Source of the DNA: a virus
IMG/VR virus record: IMGVR_UViG_3300041809_003506
Span: 1-58,592 of that record
DNA: 58,592 nt
Reading direction: 5' to 3' (one strand)
A model generated the notes under the pieces. The model did no database searches and was not told where the DNA came from. It was given only the letters and a program-made list of their open reading frames with translations. Both the position numbers and the translations under genes were made by a program. This document shows, piece by piece, positions 7,768-17,100 of this stretch. Numbering within the stretch: the first letter of the stretch is position 1; every line of letters starts with the position of its first letter.

Positions 7768-8503
7768 ATCCCGCGATGATGATGGCGTTGTAGTGCGACG
7801 TTCCCATTGTCGGGGCGTACTTGAGAGTTCCTGTACCGGAATTAACAACGCTGCCGCCTCCCCCGGAGGCGCTGCTGCTGTTCTCAAAAGTTAATGTGGA
7901 CGCCCATGCTGCGTTTGTTGAGTCCTGAGTAAAAGTCCCTGTGCCATTCCATCCTAAGAAGCCGACAAACAGTTCACCTGCTTGACCGGGGGTTCCGCTG
8001 GTAACGGATGGAGTCGAGCTGCTGGCAGTGGCCGACGCCGTCACCGCCGCATCTAATGGAGAAGGCGTGGTCTGGATGCAGGACGCGAAAAGCGCGCTGA
8101 TTGAAGTAGCATCACCGGAAGTCGCTTTAGTGTAGGTTATGCTACCGCCTGATAGCGGCAAGACGTTATAGGCATAGAAAAGCTGGATATTCCCCAAGCC
8201 AGAATTGCCGTTAACGTAGGCTTGTTTGATAAGCGTGTAGGAGTTGCCAGCAGAGTCAGCCACAGACCCGTTGCTGGATGGCTGTATTTCTGTAATTCCA
8301 ACGACGATGAGCGAGCGCGCCGGCACATTGACGCTAGTGAGCGCTACCGTTGCCCCCGATGCGTTGGCGTTCCCCCCAAGACTGTTGGCGGTTGGTACGT
8401 TGCAGCCAAAATCAACGATGGGCCACAGCAGTTGCGCGCGAGGCACATCGCCGTAAGCGAACAGAGAAACAAAAACGGAAAAAAATAAAAGAAATTTTTT
8501 CAC
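7754..8503 (-). CDS. Secreted fibre-like protein with Sec signal peptide
   Basis: A 249-residue protein with a GTG start overlapping the upstream stop (GTGA). It begins with a clear signal peptide (VKKFLLFFSVFVSLFAYGDV). The rest is rich in Ser, Thr, Gly and Ala with beta-type repeats (NSYTLIKQAY, GGSITYTKATSGDATS, FVGFLGWNGTGTFTQD) and ends in HYNAIIIAGFKHH. It is the last gene of the fibre cluster. Its codons are visibly more AT-rich than its neighbours, suggesting separate acquisition. It resembles tail fibre or adhesin domains, not an enzyme. Confidence 0.6.
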   Translation of the reverse strand: MKKFLLFFSVFVSLFAYGDVPRAQLLWPIVDFGCNVPTANSLGGNANASGATVALTSVNVPARSLIVVGITEIQPSSNGSVADSAGNSYTLIKQAYVNGNSGLGNIQLFYAYNVLPLSGGSITYTKATSGDATSISALFASCIQTTPSPLDAAVTASATASSSTPSVTSGTPGQAGELFVGFLGWNGTGTFTQDSTNAAWASTLTFENSSSASGGGGSVVNSGTGTLKYAPTMGTSHYNAIIIAGFKHH

Positions 8504-9897
8504 GATGCGGTCCAGGTACCAACAAAGGTCGTTGTCAGATAATGCGTTGAATCGAGACCGACAATGCAAACCATGTCGCCCACGGCGCCGCCGCTAGTCA
8601 ATGTTCCCGTGCCGGCCGTGCCGTACCCGGTGCGCTGGGTTTTTTCATAATAGGCGCTCGATCCGATCGCACCGAGCGTTATCACCGTGCTGACGTTGTC
8701 GCCGTTCATGACGCAGAACTGATAACCCGCCGCCGGCACCGGGGGCGTTACCGTGCAGGTCGAAGTGCAAACAAAATATCCGAAAGGTGCGGTGAGCGTG
8801 TGGCCGGTGCTTGAACCTGTTGCCAGCGACGGCGCCGATACCGAAAGTGTGCAATTTATCGATGACGTCGAATTGCACGTTCCGCTTTCGCTGATGCCCG
8901 TCCCGGCGACAATATCGACACTCGACAGCCCGCCGCCGCCGCCAGCGGCCGCATCGATCTCCGGACCGAACAGCAGCATCGCATAGGTGCCGCCAGCGCC
9001 ATTGGTCGACAGCACCCGCCCTAGCACTTCATTGCTGGTCGGATAGGTCGCCCCGGCGTCATGGCAGTCGCCCGCCACGGTCGAGCTGATCTGCACATAA
9101 TCGCCGGCCGTGGTGGCCCCGTCGAAAACGCAGGACGCTTGCCCTTCGAGCGCGATCTGCGCATTGCCGGTGGTGCCGGCGTTGCCGACGACGACGCCCA
9201 GCGCCGTATTGGTATCCGTGGTTGCGGTAATCAGCGCCGTCGACGGCGCCCCGGTCAGCTTCGCCAGCTTGTTGAGCGTGGTGCCGGTCGACGAAGCGTT
9301 GGCGATTTCAGAAATCAGCGCGTTGCTGGTGAGGTCGATCGACTCCGACGATGAAACGATCGTGCCGTTGTCGGAAAGCGCCGACGCCGTCGGCGCGCTC
9401 GAGCCATTGCCTTTGTAGATGACGTTTGAGGATTCGCTGGCGACGGTCGCGAGAGGGCCGAACGCCGTGCCACTGGTCTTGGTGCAGGTGATCGCGCCGC
9501 TTGCCGCAAGCGCGCAATCGCCACTAAGGGCCTTTGACAGCCAATCCGAGCCGGCACCCTGGTCGATCGGGATATTACCGGCGGTCGCTGCCGTGATCAG
9601 ACCGAGGGCGCTCGTTCCTTCCGCCTGCAACAGCGAATGCGCAGTTGGTGCATCGATGCCGGTGCCGCCGTTCGTCGTATTGAGCGGTGAGCTCAACGTC
9701 GCCAAGGGGCCGATCGTAACGCCGTTGACCTTGGGGCAGAGGATGACGTGCAGCGTCGGATTCCAGGTGCAGTCACCCGTCATCCACGCCCGCGGCCGCG
9801 ATCGCTCGCCGGGCGAGATGAATTGCGCCTGCGCGGCACTCAAGGTGCCGGCAAGCAACAGCGTCGCGAGCGCGATCTTGAGAGCGCGTTTCAGCAT
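8500..9897 (-). CDS. Tail-fibre-like protein with Sec signal peptide
   Basis: A 465-residue protein with signal peptide MLKRALKIALATLLLAGTLS and an AQA cleavage site. It is followed by a PGERSRPRAWMTGDCTWNP segment shared in form with the 230-residue product two genes upstream (PGERANQRMWMIGDCTWSP). The body has fibre-type repeats (PLNTTNGGTGIDAPTAHSLLQ, IYKGNGSSAPTASALSD), a Gly hinge (AAAGGGGG) and a C-terminal beta domain. NTTNGGTG-type repeats are common in tail fibres. A signal peptide on a fibre is unusual. Confidence 0.7.
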   Translation of the reverse strand: MLKRALKIALATLLLAGTLSAAQAQFISPGERSRPRAWMTGDCTWNPTLHVILCPKVNGVTIGPLATLSSPLNTTNGGTGIDAPTAHSLLQAEGTSALGLITAATAGNIPIDQGAGSDWLSKALSGDCALAASGAITCTKTSGTAFGPLATVASESSNVIYKGNGSSAPTASALSDNGTIVSSSESIDLTSNALISEIANASSTGTTLNKLAKLTGAPSTALITATTDTNTALGVVVGNAGTTGNAQIALEGQASCVFDGATTAGDYVQISSTVAGDCHDAGATYPTSNEVLGRVLSTNGAGGTYAMLLFGPEIDAAAGGGGGLSSVDIVAGTGISESGTCNSTSSINCTLSVSAPSLATGSSTGHTLTAPFGYFVCTSTCTVTPPVPAAGYQFCVMNGDNVSTVITLGAIGSSAYYEKTQRTGYGTAGTGTLTSGGAVGDMVCIVGLDSTHYLTTTFVGTWTAS

Positions 9898-9935
9898 GGC
9901 GGCCTATTCTCTGCTTCGTCGTCCAAGGACCGCAC

Positions 9936-10448
9936 TTAGAAGTCGGCGCAGACCGCCATGAAGTTGATCTGATCGGTGGATGTCAGGTTGGTGGCGTAGG
10001 TCGCCTTCAAGGTGTCGCCGTTTGTCAGATAAAAATACGGATTGCCGTCGCTATCGACCGGCAGCCCCGGCCAGTTGGTCGACGACATCAGGTTGAGCGG
10101 CGTCCCGTAGGTCGAGGCGCCGCCGCTCAACGGGATCGTGACGGCAGCCATCGGGACCGTGGTCGAGCTGTGAATGATCTCGACGGTCAGCAGATGCGTG
10201 GCGCTGTTGTCGTTGCTCTCCGCCATCAGGCCGGTGCATTTCGAACCGTTGCTGCCGCCGGTATAAAGCGTCTTATAGGTGCCGGCGGTATCGGTGCCCT
10301 GAATGAAGGTCTGCACGCCGATATTCGGCGTCTGCACGAAGACCGGCGTCGCGGTGACCGCTGCCAGCACCGGCAGCGGCGCCAGCGCCGCGGCAACAAC
10401 AATAGCAAGCGCCGTGACGGCGCCGATGATTCTGCGCAGCATTTTCAT
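9936..10448 (-). CDS. Secreted beta-rich protein of the fibre cluster
   Basis: A 170-residue protein beginning MKMLRRIIGAVTALAIVVAA with an ALA-type cleavage site near residue 29. The mature domain (TPNIGVQTFIQGTDTAGTYK, HLLTVEIIHSSTTVPMAAVT, NGDTLKATYATNLTSTDQIN) looks like a jelly-roll virion decoration or fibre-tip domain. GAGGAC precedes the ATG. Longer readings in this frame overlap the next gene and are rejected. The pattern is repeated in neighbouring signal-peptide genes. Confidence 0.6.
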   Translation of the reverse strand: MKMLRRIIGAVTALAIVVAAALAPLPVLAAVTATPVFVQTPNIGVQTFIQGTDTAGTYKTLYTGGSNGSKCTGLMAESNDNSATHLLTVEIIHSSTTVPMAAVTIPLSGGASTYGTPLNLMSSTNWPGLPVDSDGNPYFYLTNGDTLKATYATNLTSTDQINFMAVCADF

Positions 10449-10468
10449 GTCCTCGCTGATGGTAATTT

Positions 10469-11161
10469 TCAGATGCCGCCGATGTTGGCTTGCGCAAATG
10501 CCGCGATCAGCGGCACCTGCAGATTGCCGCCGCCCTGCGATAGCCCGTAGCCGACATTGGAGACGGCGCCCGACGATCCGAGATTGACCTGACCGAAGTT
10601 GCAAGCCGTACCACCGCTGTTGACAACGAGCACCTGGTTGGCCGTACCCGTCACGTCGGCGACATTGGCCGTCGAGCTGGTGCAGTTGCCGACGACGGAT
10701 AGCGCCGCCGACTGACGGAATTTCGCGTTGCTGACGGCATTGGCGCCGATGGCGGTCACGCCGCCATTCGTGATCGTCACGTCGCCGCTGATCGTCTGAC
10801 AAGAGGGCGCGCCGGATTGCCCGATCGGAATTTGCGCGCTGGTGCAAACGGCAATGGTGGCAGGCGCGCCCCCGACGCCGCCGCCGATGACGAAGGCGTT
10901 TTGCGCCAACAGTGCGGACGATGCGATAGAGCCCGTGGTGAGAAAATACGGAATGCCGCCAGACGTGCCCGAGCTCGGCCAGCTTATCGAATTGATACTC
11001 TTGCAAGTGAGCCCATGCTCGGCTGGCGACCAGGTGCAATCGCCGATCATCCACATGCGCTGATTGGCGCGCTCGCCCGGCATCAGGAATTGCGCGTGCG
11101 CGGCGACGATGCTGCCGCACAGCCCGAACAGGACCGCAGCGATGCGAAGTGCGCGCGTCAT
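10469..11161 (-). CDS. Fibre-like protein with Sec signal peptide
   Basis: A 230-residue protein. ATG at 11161 overlaps the upstream stop (ATGTGATG). The signal peptide is MTRALRIAAVLFGLCGSIVA with AHA cleavage, followed by PGERANQRMWMIGDCTWSP and fibre-like repeats (SISWPSSGTSGGIPYFLTTG, SGDVTITNGGVTAIGANAVSN). The last motif, GDVTITNGGVTAIG, is typical of phage tail fibre and stalk proteins. It shares its N-terminal domain with the 465-residue fibre-like protein, suggesting duplication and divergence. Confidence 0.65.
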   Translation of the reverse strand: MTRALRIAAVLFGLCGSIVAAHAQFLMPGERANQRMWMIGDCTWSPAEHGLTCKSINSISWPSSGTSGGIPYFLTTGSIASSALLAQNAFVIGGGVGGAPATIAVCTSAQIPIGQSGAPSCQTISGDVTITNGGVTAIGANAVSNAKFRQSAALSVVGNCTSSTANVADVTGTANQVLVVNSGGTACNFGQVNLGSSGAVSNVGYGLSQGGGNLQVPLIAAFAQANIGGI

Positions 11162-11613
11162 CACATGCCCCCGAGATCGCGATGCAGCGCGACGAAACAT
11201 TCAGGACATGAGACCGAAAGCGATCCGCCCGACAGATTCGACGTGATCGGTGCACTGACGGTCACCGGCGATGCTCCGAAATATGGCTTCCATACCAGCG
11301 TCGAGGTGTTGAGCGTGCCGATCTCGACCCAATTCGTGCCATCCGGCGTAACGGAGAGCACCCACGGATTGCTGGTCGTGTTCCACCAGCACTCGCCGGC
11401 GAACGCCGCGCCATTATCATTGGCCGGCGCCGAGTTGCCGCTGTTGCAGCTACCGATCGAAAGAAATGCCGCGTTGAGATATGTTGCCAGGCTCGACATC
11501 GGCAACGGCGAGCCGGGCACCGGCGACACGGTCGCCTGCGACGCGAGCGCAGGCGAAATCATAACGCCAAGCGCAAACCAGATCCCGGCAACGATCGCTT
11601 TGAAAGAGCGCAT
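11161..11613 (-). CDS. Small secreted virion-cluster protein
   Basis: A 150-residue protein with signal peptide (MRSFKAIVAGIWFALGVMIS, cleavage after PALA). The mature part contains ECWWNTTSNPWVLSVTPDGTNWVEIGTLNTS. This segment, W-W-N-T-plus-D-G-T-x-W, also occurs in the 566-residue protein just upstream (MLWWNTSTSIVSQYDGTDWN) and is common in fibre proteins. The C-terminus is PECFVALHRDLGGM. ATG preferred over a TTG 6 bp upstream. Confidence 0.6.
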   Translation of the reverse strand: MRSFKAIVAGIWFALGVMISPALASQATVSPVPGSPLPMSSLATYLNAAFLSIGSCNSGNSAPANDNGAAFAGECWWNTTSNPWVLSVTPDGTNWVEIGTLNTSTLVWKPYFGASPVTVSAPITSNLSGGSLSVSCPECFVALHRDLGGM

Positions 11614-11619
11614 CAGCAA

Positions 11620-13320
11620 TTACCCGACCATCTGCAGTGGCGCGCCGTCGTCGTTCGCCGGCTCCAGCGCGCTCATGTATTCTATGAGCATCATTGAACT
11701 CTGCGTACCCGTGGTGAATCCGCCGAGCCAGGTGCCGGTGCCGGTTCCGTTCGTCTTCAAGTAGACGCTGTACTGCGTCGCGCTCGTCGTGTTCGGCGCG
11801 TCGAGACCGTCGAGCGCGGCAGACGCTCCCGCGTTTATCGAACCGCCGGTATAGGTGGCTGCGATATTTCCAAACAGATTTGACGGTCCAGAACTGGCGT
11901 TGCTCCGCGCGAGCTGCGCTACGGCTTCTGTGCCGACGTTAGTTCCGGTATATAGAAATCCCAGTACCTGGGCATTCACGAGATTCGCGGCCGACGTCGG
12001 CGTTATGCTCAGCACCGTGCCTGTGATCTGAAACGTGGAGCTGGTCGTGCTGGTCCCTGTTACGTTCACGCCGTAAACGATCTGCACCACGTCTCCCGGC
12101 TTCTTGATGCCGGGGCCGAACATTTGCACATAGCTCGGCGACGCCCAGCCGGTGCCCGACGTCCAGATCGCCTCGACGTAGCCGACGATGCGGATTGCCT
12201 TGCCGCTCAGGCTCGCAATCGAGGTCTGGATGGTACCCGCCGCCGTGCCGCCGGTAGTGCCAGATCCGGTATTCTGCAGCACTGCCTCGTTGAGCTGATA
12301 GATTTGCGTCGGCGTGGATTGATTGCTCAGGCCGAGCAGGATCGAGGTGCAGGCGCCGGCGCTTTCCGTCTGGCAGACCGCCGTGACCCACAGGCGGCAC
12401 AGCACCGCCGTGGTGCAGCCCATGTTGTCGGTCGAGCCGAGCGTCATGCTCAGGGCCGCTGTCAGCACGCCGGGAATGACCGCAGACGTGCTGTTGTTTC
12501 CAGTTTGGCTGCGGAAGCTGGTCAGGATCGGATTGGTCGACGAGGCGTTGGAGCCGTTGACACCGACCAATGCGACCGTGAGCTGGTTGCTCGCGCTCGA
12601 TCCGAGCAGGCTGCCGTTGATCGGAGATCCGAAGCCGGTCGCCGACGCTGCCAGAGCCGAGGAGCCGAGGCTGAGCCCGACTGACGACAGTGGCGCTCCC
12701 GTCGCGCGCATATAGACGACGACCTGCACATTGGTCGCGGTCAGCGCCATTACCAAAGCATAGTCGCCGGCCGCCGTCGTGATGTTGTTGCCGCCATTCG
12801 GCAGGCCAAGCGGCGTCCCTTGCGTCAAGGTCAGCGCGCCCTGGAACGTCACCAGCTTGAGCGAGCCCGGCACCGCATCGTTATTGGCGAGCTGCGTGAT
12901 CGTCGTCGTGCCGCTGACGGTAACCGACGATTGCGGCACCGACCACAGATCGGTGGTCGACGCCGAGGCAATGGTCTGCTGCTCGCCGCCGCCGATCTGC
13001 ATCGCGATCAGATGATTAGTCGCGTCGACATACCAAAGTGCGTTCCAGTCGGTACCGTCATATTGGCTGACGATGCTCGTCGACGTGTTCCACCACAGCA
13101 TTCCGGTCGATGCCGGCGACGGCGCCGAGCCGCCGCTGTAGACCGTGAGGATCGAGCCGGTGCAGGCATTGATATCGTTGACCAGCGTCAGGCCGGAGAC
13201 CGTGCCGGTCGTCGGCATTACGCACGAATTCTGCGAGGCGCCGGCGATGAACGGCGCGGCCAGCGCCGCCAGCAAAAGCGCGCAGCCGAACAGCGGCGCC
13301 AGGGCGCGTCTGAGCATCAT
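11620..13320 (-). CDS. Large tail-fibre-like protein with Sec signal peptide
   Basis: A 566-residue protein. The signal peptide is MMLRRALAPLFGCALLLAAL followed by an A-rich cleavage region near residue 28. Then come a TVYSGGSAPSPASTGMLWWN fibre motif, a beta-helical-looking Ser/Thr/Gly-rich middle (residues 130-330), and a C-terminal sandwich domain (GSINAGASAALDGLDAPNTT; VYLKTNGTGTGTWLGGFTTG). It lies just downstream of the tail tip gene and two small genes, where receptor-binding fibres are usually found. Confidence 0.7.
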   Translation of the reverse strand: MMLRRALAPLFGCALLLAALAAPFIAGASQNSCVMPTTGTVSGLTLVNDINACTGSILTVYSGGSAPSPASTGMLWWNTSTSIVSQYDGTDWNALWYVDATNHLIAMQIGGGEQQTIASASTTDLWSVPQSSVTVSGTTTITQLANNDAVPGSLKLVTFQGALTLTQGTPLGLPNGGNNITTAAGDYALVMALTATNVQVVVYMRATGAPLSSVGLSLGSSALAASATGFGSPINGSLLGSSASNQLTVALVGVNGSNASSTNPILTSFRSQTGNNSTSAVIPGVLTAALSMTLGSTDNMGCTTAVLCRLWVTAVCQTESAGACTSILLGLSNQSTPTQIYQLNEAVLQNTGSGTTGGTAAGTIQTSIASLSGKAIRIVGYVEAIWTSGTGWASPSYVQMFGPGIKKPGDVVQIVYGVNVTGTSTTSSTFQITGTVLSITPTSAANLVNAQVLGFLYTGTNVGTEAVAQLARSNASSGPSNLFGNIAATYTGGSINAGASAALDGLDAPNTTSATQYSVYLKTNGTGTGTWLGGFTTGTQSSMMLIEYMSALEPANDDGAPLQMVG

Positions 13321-13344
13321 GGAACGATCCTTATCGGGAGAACG

Positions 13345-13653
13345 TCAGGCCGCGGGCTTGGCGGCGACGGCCTTGGCGATGGTCGCGCTGGTCTTGCCGA
13401 TCATGTCGAGCCAGAGGTCGACATATTTGTCGGCGAACTGTTCGATCTCCTTCACCATCGGCGGCGTCGGCGAAAATTCCGGCGCCAGATCGTCGACCAT
13501 TTCCTTGCTCGCCGCCTTGACCGCCGCGAGCATGGCCTGCGCGCGGTCGGGCGGCAGCGTCGCGGCGAGCTGGCCGGCAACGGCGGTCACCACCGCCTCG
13601 AGCGCAATCAGCCGCCCGGCAAATTCCTTGCCGCTCAAAGTCGGTCCAGGCAA
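13345..13653 (-). CDS. Small helical protein, unknown function
   Basis: A 102-residue, Ala-rich helical protein (AGQLAATLPPDRAQAMLAAVKAA; EIEQFADKYVDLWLDMIGK). The start is TTG: a perfect AGGAGG lies 5 nt upstream and no ATG is placed correctly, so the ribosome site decides the start. It lies between the tail tip cluster and the fibre genes. Possibly a chaperone or assembly factor by position only. Confidence 0.55.
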   Translation of the reverse strand: MPGPTLSGKEFAGRLIALEAVVTAVAGQLAATLPPDRAQAMLAAVKAASKEMVDDLAPEFSPTPPMVKEIEQFADKYVDLWLDMIGKTSATIAKAVAAKPAA

Positions 13654-13678
13654 TGACGCCTCCTAATGTGCGGCCGTC

Positions 13679-14149
13679 TCAGCGCGGGCGCTTGCCGATA
13701 GTGATGATCATGAAGTCGCGGTTGCCTGGCACCACGGTGACCGCGTAACGATCGCTGAGTGCGGCCTTCAGCGCCGACGCGACCTTCCCGGCATCCGCAA
13801 GCTGTTTGTCGCCTCGCGCCGCCGTCAGCTCGATGCCATAGCCGAGCGGATAAAACGATCGGTCAAGCGCGCTGCTGACTTTCGCATCCTCGAACGCGTC
13901 ATCGAGATCCTGGGCAAGATCGGTCGCTGCCGCGTCGGCCGAGACGATATCGACCTTGTAGCGCAGACCCTTCACCGCGGCCGCGAATGCCGCCTTCTGC
14001 ACATCGGTAAGATCGGGCCACGCATGCTTGCTTACGGCGATCGAGTGCGTGACCTGCTCGACGTGCTTCGGCGCATAGTGGACCGCACCCGCACTGACAG
14101 CCACAGCAACAACGGCGGCTATCGAGCCATGAATGATGTGATCGCGCAT
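13679..14149 (-). CDS. Membrane-anchored protein, unknown function
   Basis: A 156-residue protein with an N-terminal hydrophobic helix (HGSIAAVVAVAVSAGAVHYA), an uncleaved anchor or signal peptide, and a mixed alpha/beta domain (YKVDIVSADAAATDLAQDLD; AVTVVPGNRDFMIITIGKRP). ATG 14149 lies just after the tail tip stop. No family recognised. Position between tail tip and fibres suggests a virion or entry role. Confidence 0.5.
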   Translation of the reverse strand: MRDHIIHGSIAAVVAVAVSAGAVHYAPKHVEQVTHSIAVSKHAWPDLTDVQKAAFAAAVKGLRYKVDIVSADAAATDLAQDLDDAFEDAKVSSALDRSFYPLGYGIELTAARGDKQLADAGKVASALKAALSDRYAVTVVPGNRDFMIITIGKRPR

Positions 14150-14150
14150 T

Positions 14151-17100
14151 TCAAAACCCTTCAACGGTGAGTGTGAGCTGACGCGCGACCTTGCTGCCGC
14201 CGTTCAAGATTTCGAAGGTGACGGCCGACAGCGACAGCGCCGTGACGATCAGATCATCGCCGGCTTGCGCGTTGACGATGCCCCACGAGATTGCTGGCAA
14301 GTCCCCTGGCCCGGCACCACCATTGAACGGCGACGCCGTGCCGATTAACGGCGCAGTCGAAGTAACGCCGGATTGCCCGAATGTTACGCTGGTCGTCGCC
14401 GACGACGACGTGGTCAGCGGATATTGATCGATGCGCGGCGGGATCGTCGCCGTGATCTTAAAGACCGTGTCGTAGCCGATCGCAGCCGGATCGACCGACT
14501 CCAGAAAGAACGACCAATCGAGGAACCGCGCCTGATAGGCGCCCGGCGAGAACTTCTGCCAGTCGCCCCACGCCGGATCGGAAGCAGCGTAGAGATCGGG
14601 ATAGGCGTAAAGATCGCCAAGCGCATAGAGGTCGCCGCCGAGTGCGGTCGCCGTCTGGATCAGCGGATAGCCTTCGACGAAGGCGGTGTTGGCGGCGCCG
14701 AGAATATCCGCGGTGCCGAGAAAGTCGGCAAGCGCCAGCACGTTCTGCGATGCCGGCACGCCGGTGAGTTGATAAGCGACCGACACCGACACGTTGGCGA
14801 CATAGCCGATGTCGAGATAGGTATCGGAGGGATAGAACGTACCCGATCCGGAATCGCCGCCAATGTTGAGAATGTCCGGCGTATTGAGAAAATCGGTGAT
14901 CGCCAGGACGTTGGCGCGCGACCCGGTGCGGATCGCGTTGTCGGTCGCATCGTAGCCGACCGCGCCGGTAAAAGTCCCCGGCCAGTACGCCGCTGCCACG
15001 TCGATCGACAGAATGACGTTCTGCGTGAGAACGGCGCCTGAGATCGTGATGCTCTGCGGCGCTTCGGAGTAGACCTGCAGTCCGGATGCCGGTTGTGCGT
15101 AGGCCGACACCCAATAGGTGCCGTTGCCGGGAACGGTGAACGGCGATTGCGCGTCGTCGTCGAGAATGACCGCCGATTGCCAGGTGGCACCGACCCTGAC
15201 CTCATAGGTCGGATTGCGGAAGTCGCTCACCTTGTCCCAGATGAGCTGATTGAAGCCGATATTGGCGTTGTAGTTGGAGCGCAGGTTGGTGACGTTCGCC
15301 AGCGGCGAGGACAGTGCCGCCCCGGTGATCAGGTAGGGATAAGCCGCACAGTCGGCGAGGTTTTGTGTCCCTCCTTGATAGATGTTGAAGGATTGGAATT
15401 TCAGATAGACGACCGAGCCGATGCGGCTCTGATCGTAAGGGAAGGCGAAAATGTTGCTGTCGAGCCGGGCAAACGGCGTGCCGGCCGGATGATCGACGAT
15501 CTCGCTCTCGGTGCCGTAAGCGCCGCGCACCAGGTAGGTAAGATTATAGGCATTCGGCCCGGTCAGCGTCGCCGTTTCATAGGCGATGACTTCGCTGCCG
15601 ACCAAGCAACGCGTGTTGAGCGAGAGCACATCGAGCGTCGTACCGGATGATAGCGTGCCGGCGCTTTCCGCGAGCGAAACCGCCAGCGTGTCGGCCTGGT
15701 CGATGGTCTGTCCGGTCGGATTGATATCGACCGGCGGCAGGTCAGCGGTAGTGACGCCCATGCGCGCTGGACCGATGATCTCCCCTATCTGGGTATATTT
15801 CTCGCCATCGTAACTCGCCCAAACGTTACAGCCGCCCCAGAGACTTGTATTTTCTCCCGAGATGGCGCCGGCGATCATCAGGCCGCCGCCCGAGATCATC
15901 GTGGCGGCGAGTTCGTCGGTCGGCTCGAAGATGATCGGGGCGTTGATCGGTCCCGGATCGGCGTTGTAATTCAGCGCCGGCTGCAAGCTCGGCTGCGTGC
16001 CATATTGCGGCGCCGATACGGTGCCGAGATATTCCTCGGCGGTGATAGTGAGCGAGAAGTCCTGGTTCTCGTAAATCTCGATGATGCGGACCGGCTGCTC
16101 GAGCAGCCCCTGGCCTTCGTCGGTCACCGTGACCAGCGCCATCAGCTCAAGGATGAGCATGAAGTGGCGGCCGCAGGTCCACTGGAAAGTGCGCGCGATC
16201 TGCTGCCGGATCAGCGACAGCGTTGCTGATTGCTGTGCCGCCGCGGCCAGACAGAAGAAATGCAGTTGCTTGATGTCGCTCGGTCGCGTGCGGTTGAACG
16301 AGGTGATCGACGCCTCGTCCTTTACCTCAATGTCGACCGGGTTATAGGTGTTGTTCCTGTCGAGGTATTCGACCTTGATGTCGTTGAGCATCTGATCGCG
16401 CGACTTGCGCACACAGATCAGCGGCGAATTGTTGACGGCCAGTCCCGTGCCGAGCGTGCCCTGATTGGGCAGGAAGTCGTCGAGCGTGAAGGCGTAGAGC
16501 GGCGAGGTGTTCGGAACGTAGGACGCGGTCGCTGCGTAATTATAGGTGATCAATACGCCGGCGTTGATATCGGCCGGGCTGAAATAATAGACGCCGCCCT
16601 GCTCGTAGTATTGCCCCTGCGCCGGCGTTCCCGATGTCGAATAGCCGGTCGGCGCGTAGGTCGAAACCTTCTGTAGCGGGGCGCCGCTCAGATAAGTGAC
16701 ACCACCATCGCCGGCAAAGGTCGCATAGAAGCTGACCTTGATGCTCGGGAAATAAAGCGGCGTATTGTTGCTGTCGACGCCTTCCTGATCCTGCGGGACG
16801 TCGTAGGTTTCGGTGATGGCCTGGATCTGCCCGGCGGTAACGGACTTGTCGCCGTAGGGAACAACCGTGAACTCGCCGTCCTGCCAGCACGGCGCCGCAT
16901 TGGTGGCTGCGGTCAGATCATTGACAAAGGCAGAAGCCGCGATCGGCGAAGCGATCACCGGCGAGACGCCAAAGCCGAGCGCGATGCAATAGCTCTGCCA
17001 ATTTGCCAGCGAGCCGAGACGCGCGCTCGGGAAGCCGAGGCCGTAATACTCATTAGTCAGGAATGCCGTCAGCGCGATCGAGGGATCGCCATCAGGCTGG

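Noticed and set aside
9936-11255. A 439-codon reading of the gene at 9936-10448
   Set aside because: The upstream part overlaps the 10469-11161 gene and is Arg-rich nonsense. The ATG at 10448 has a ribosome site and starts a signal peptide.
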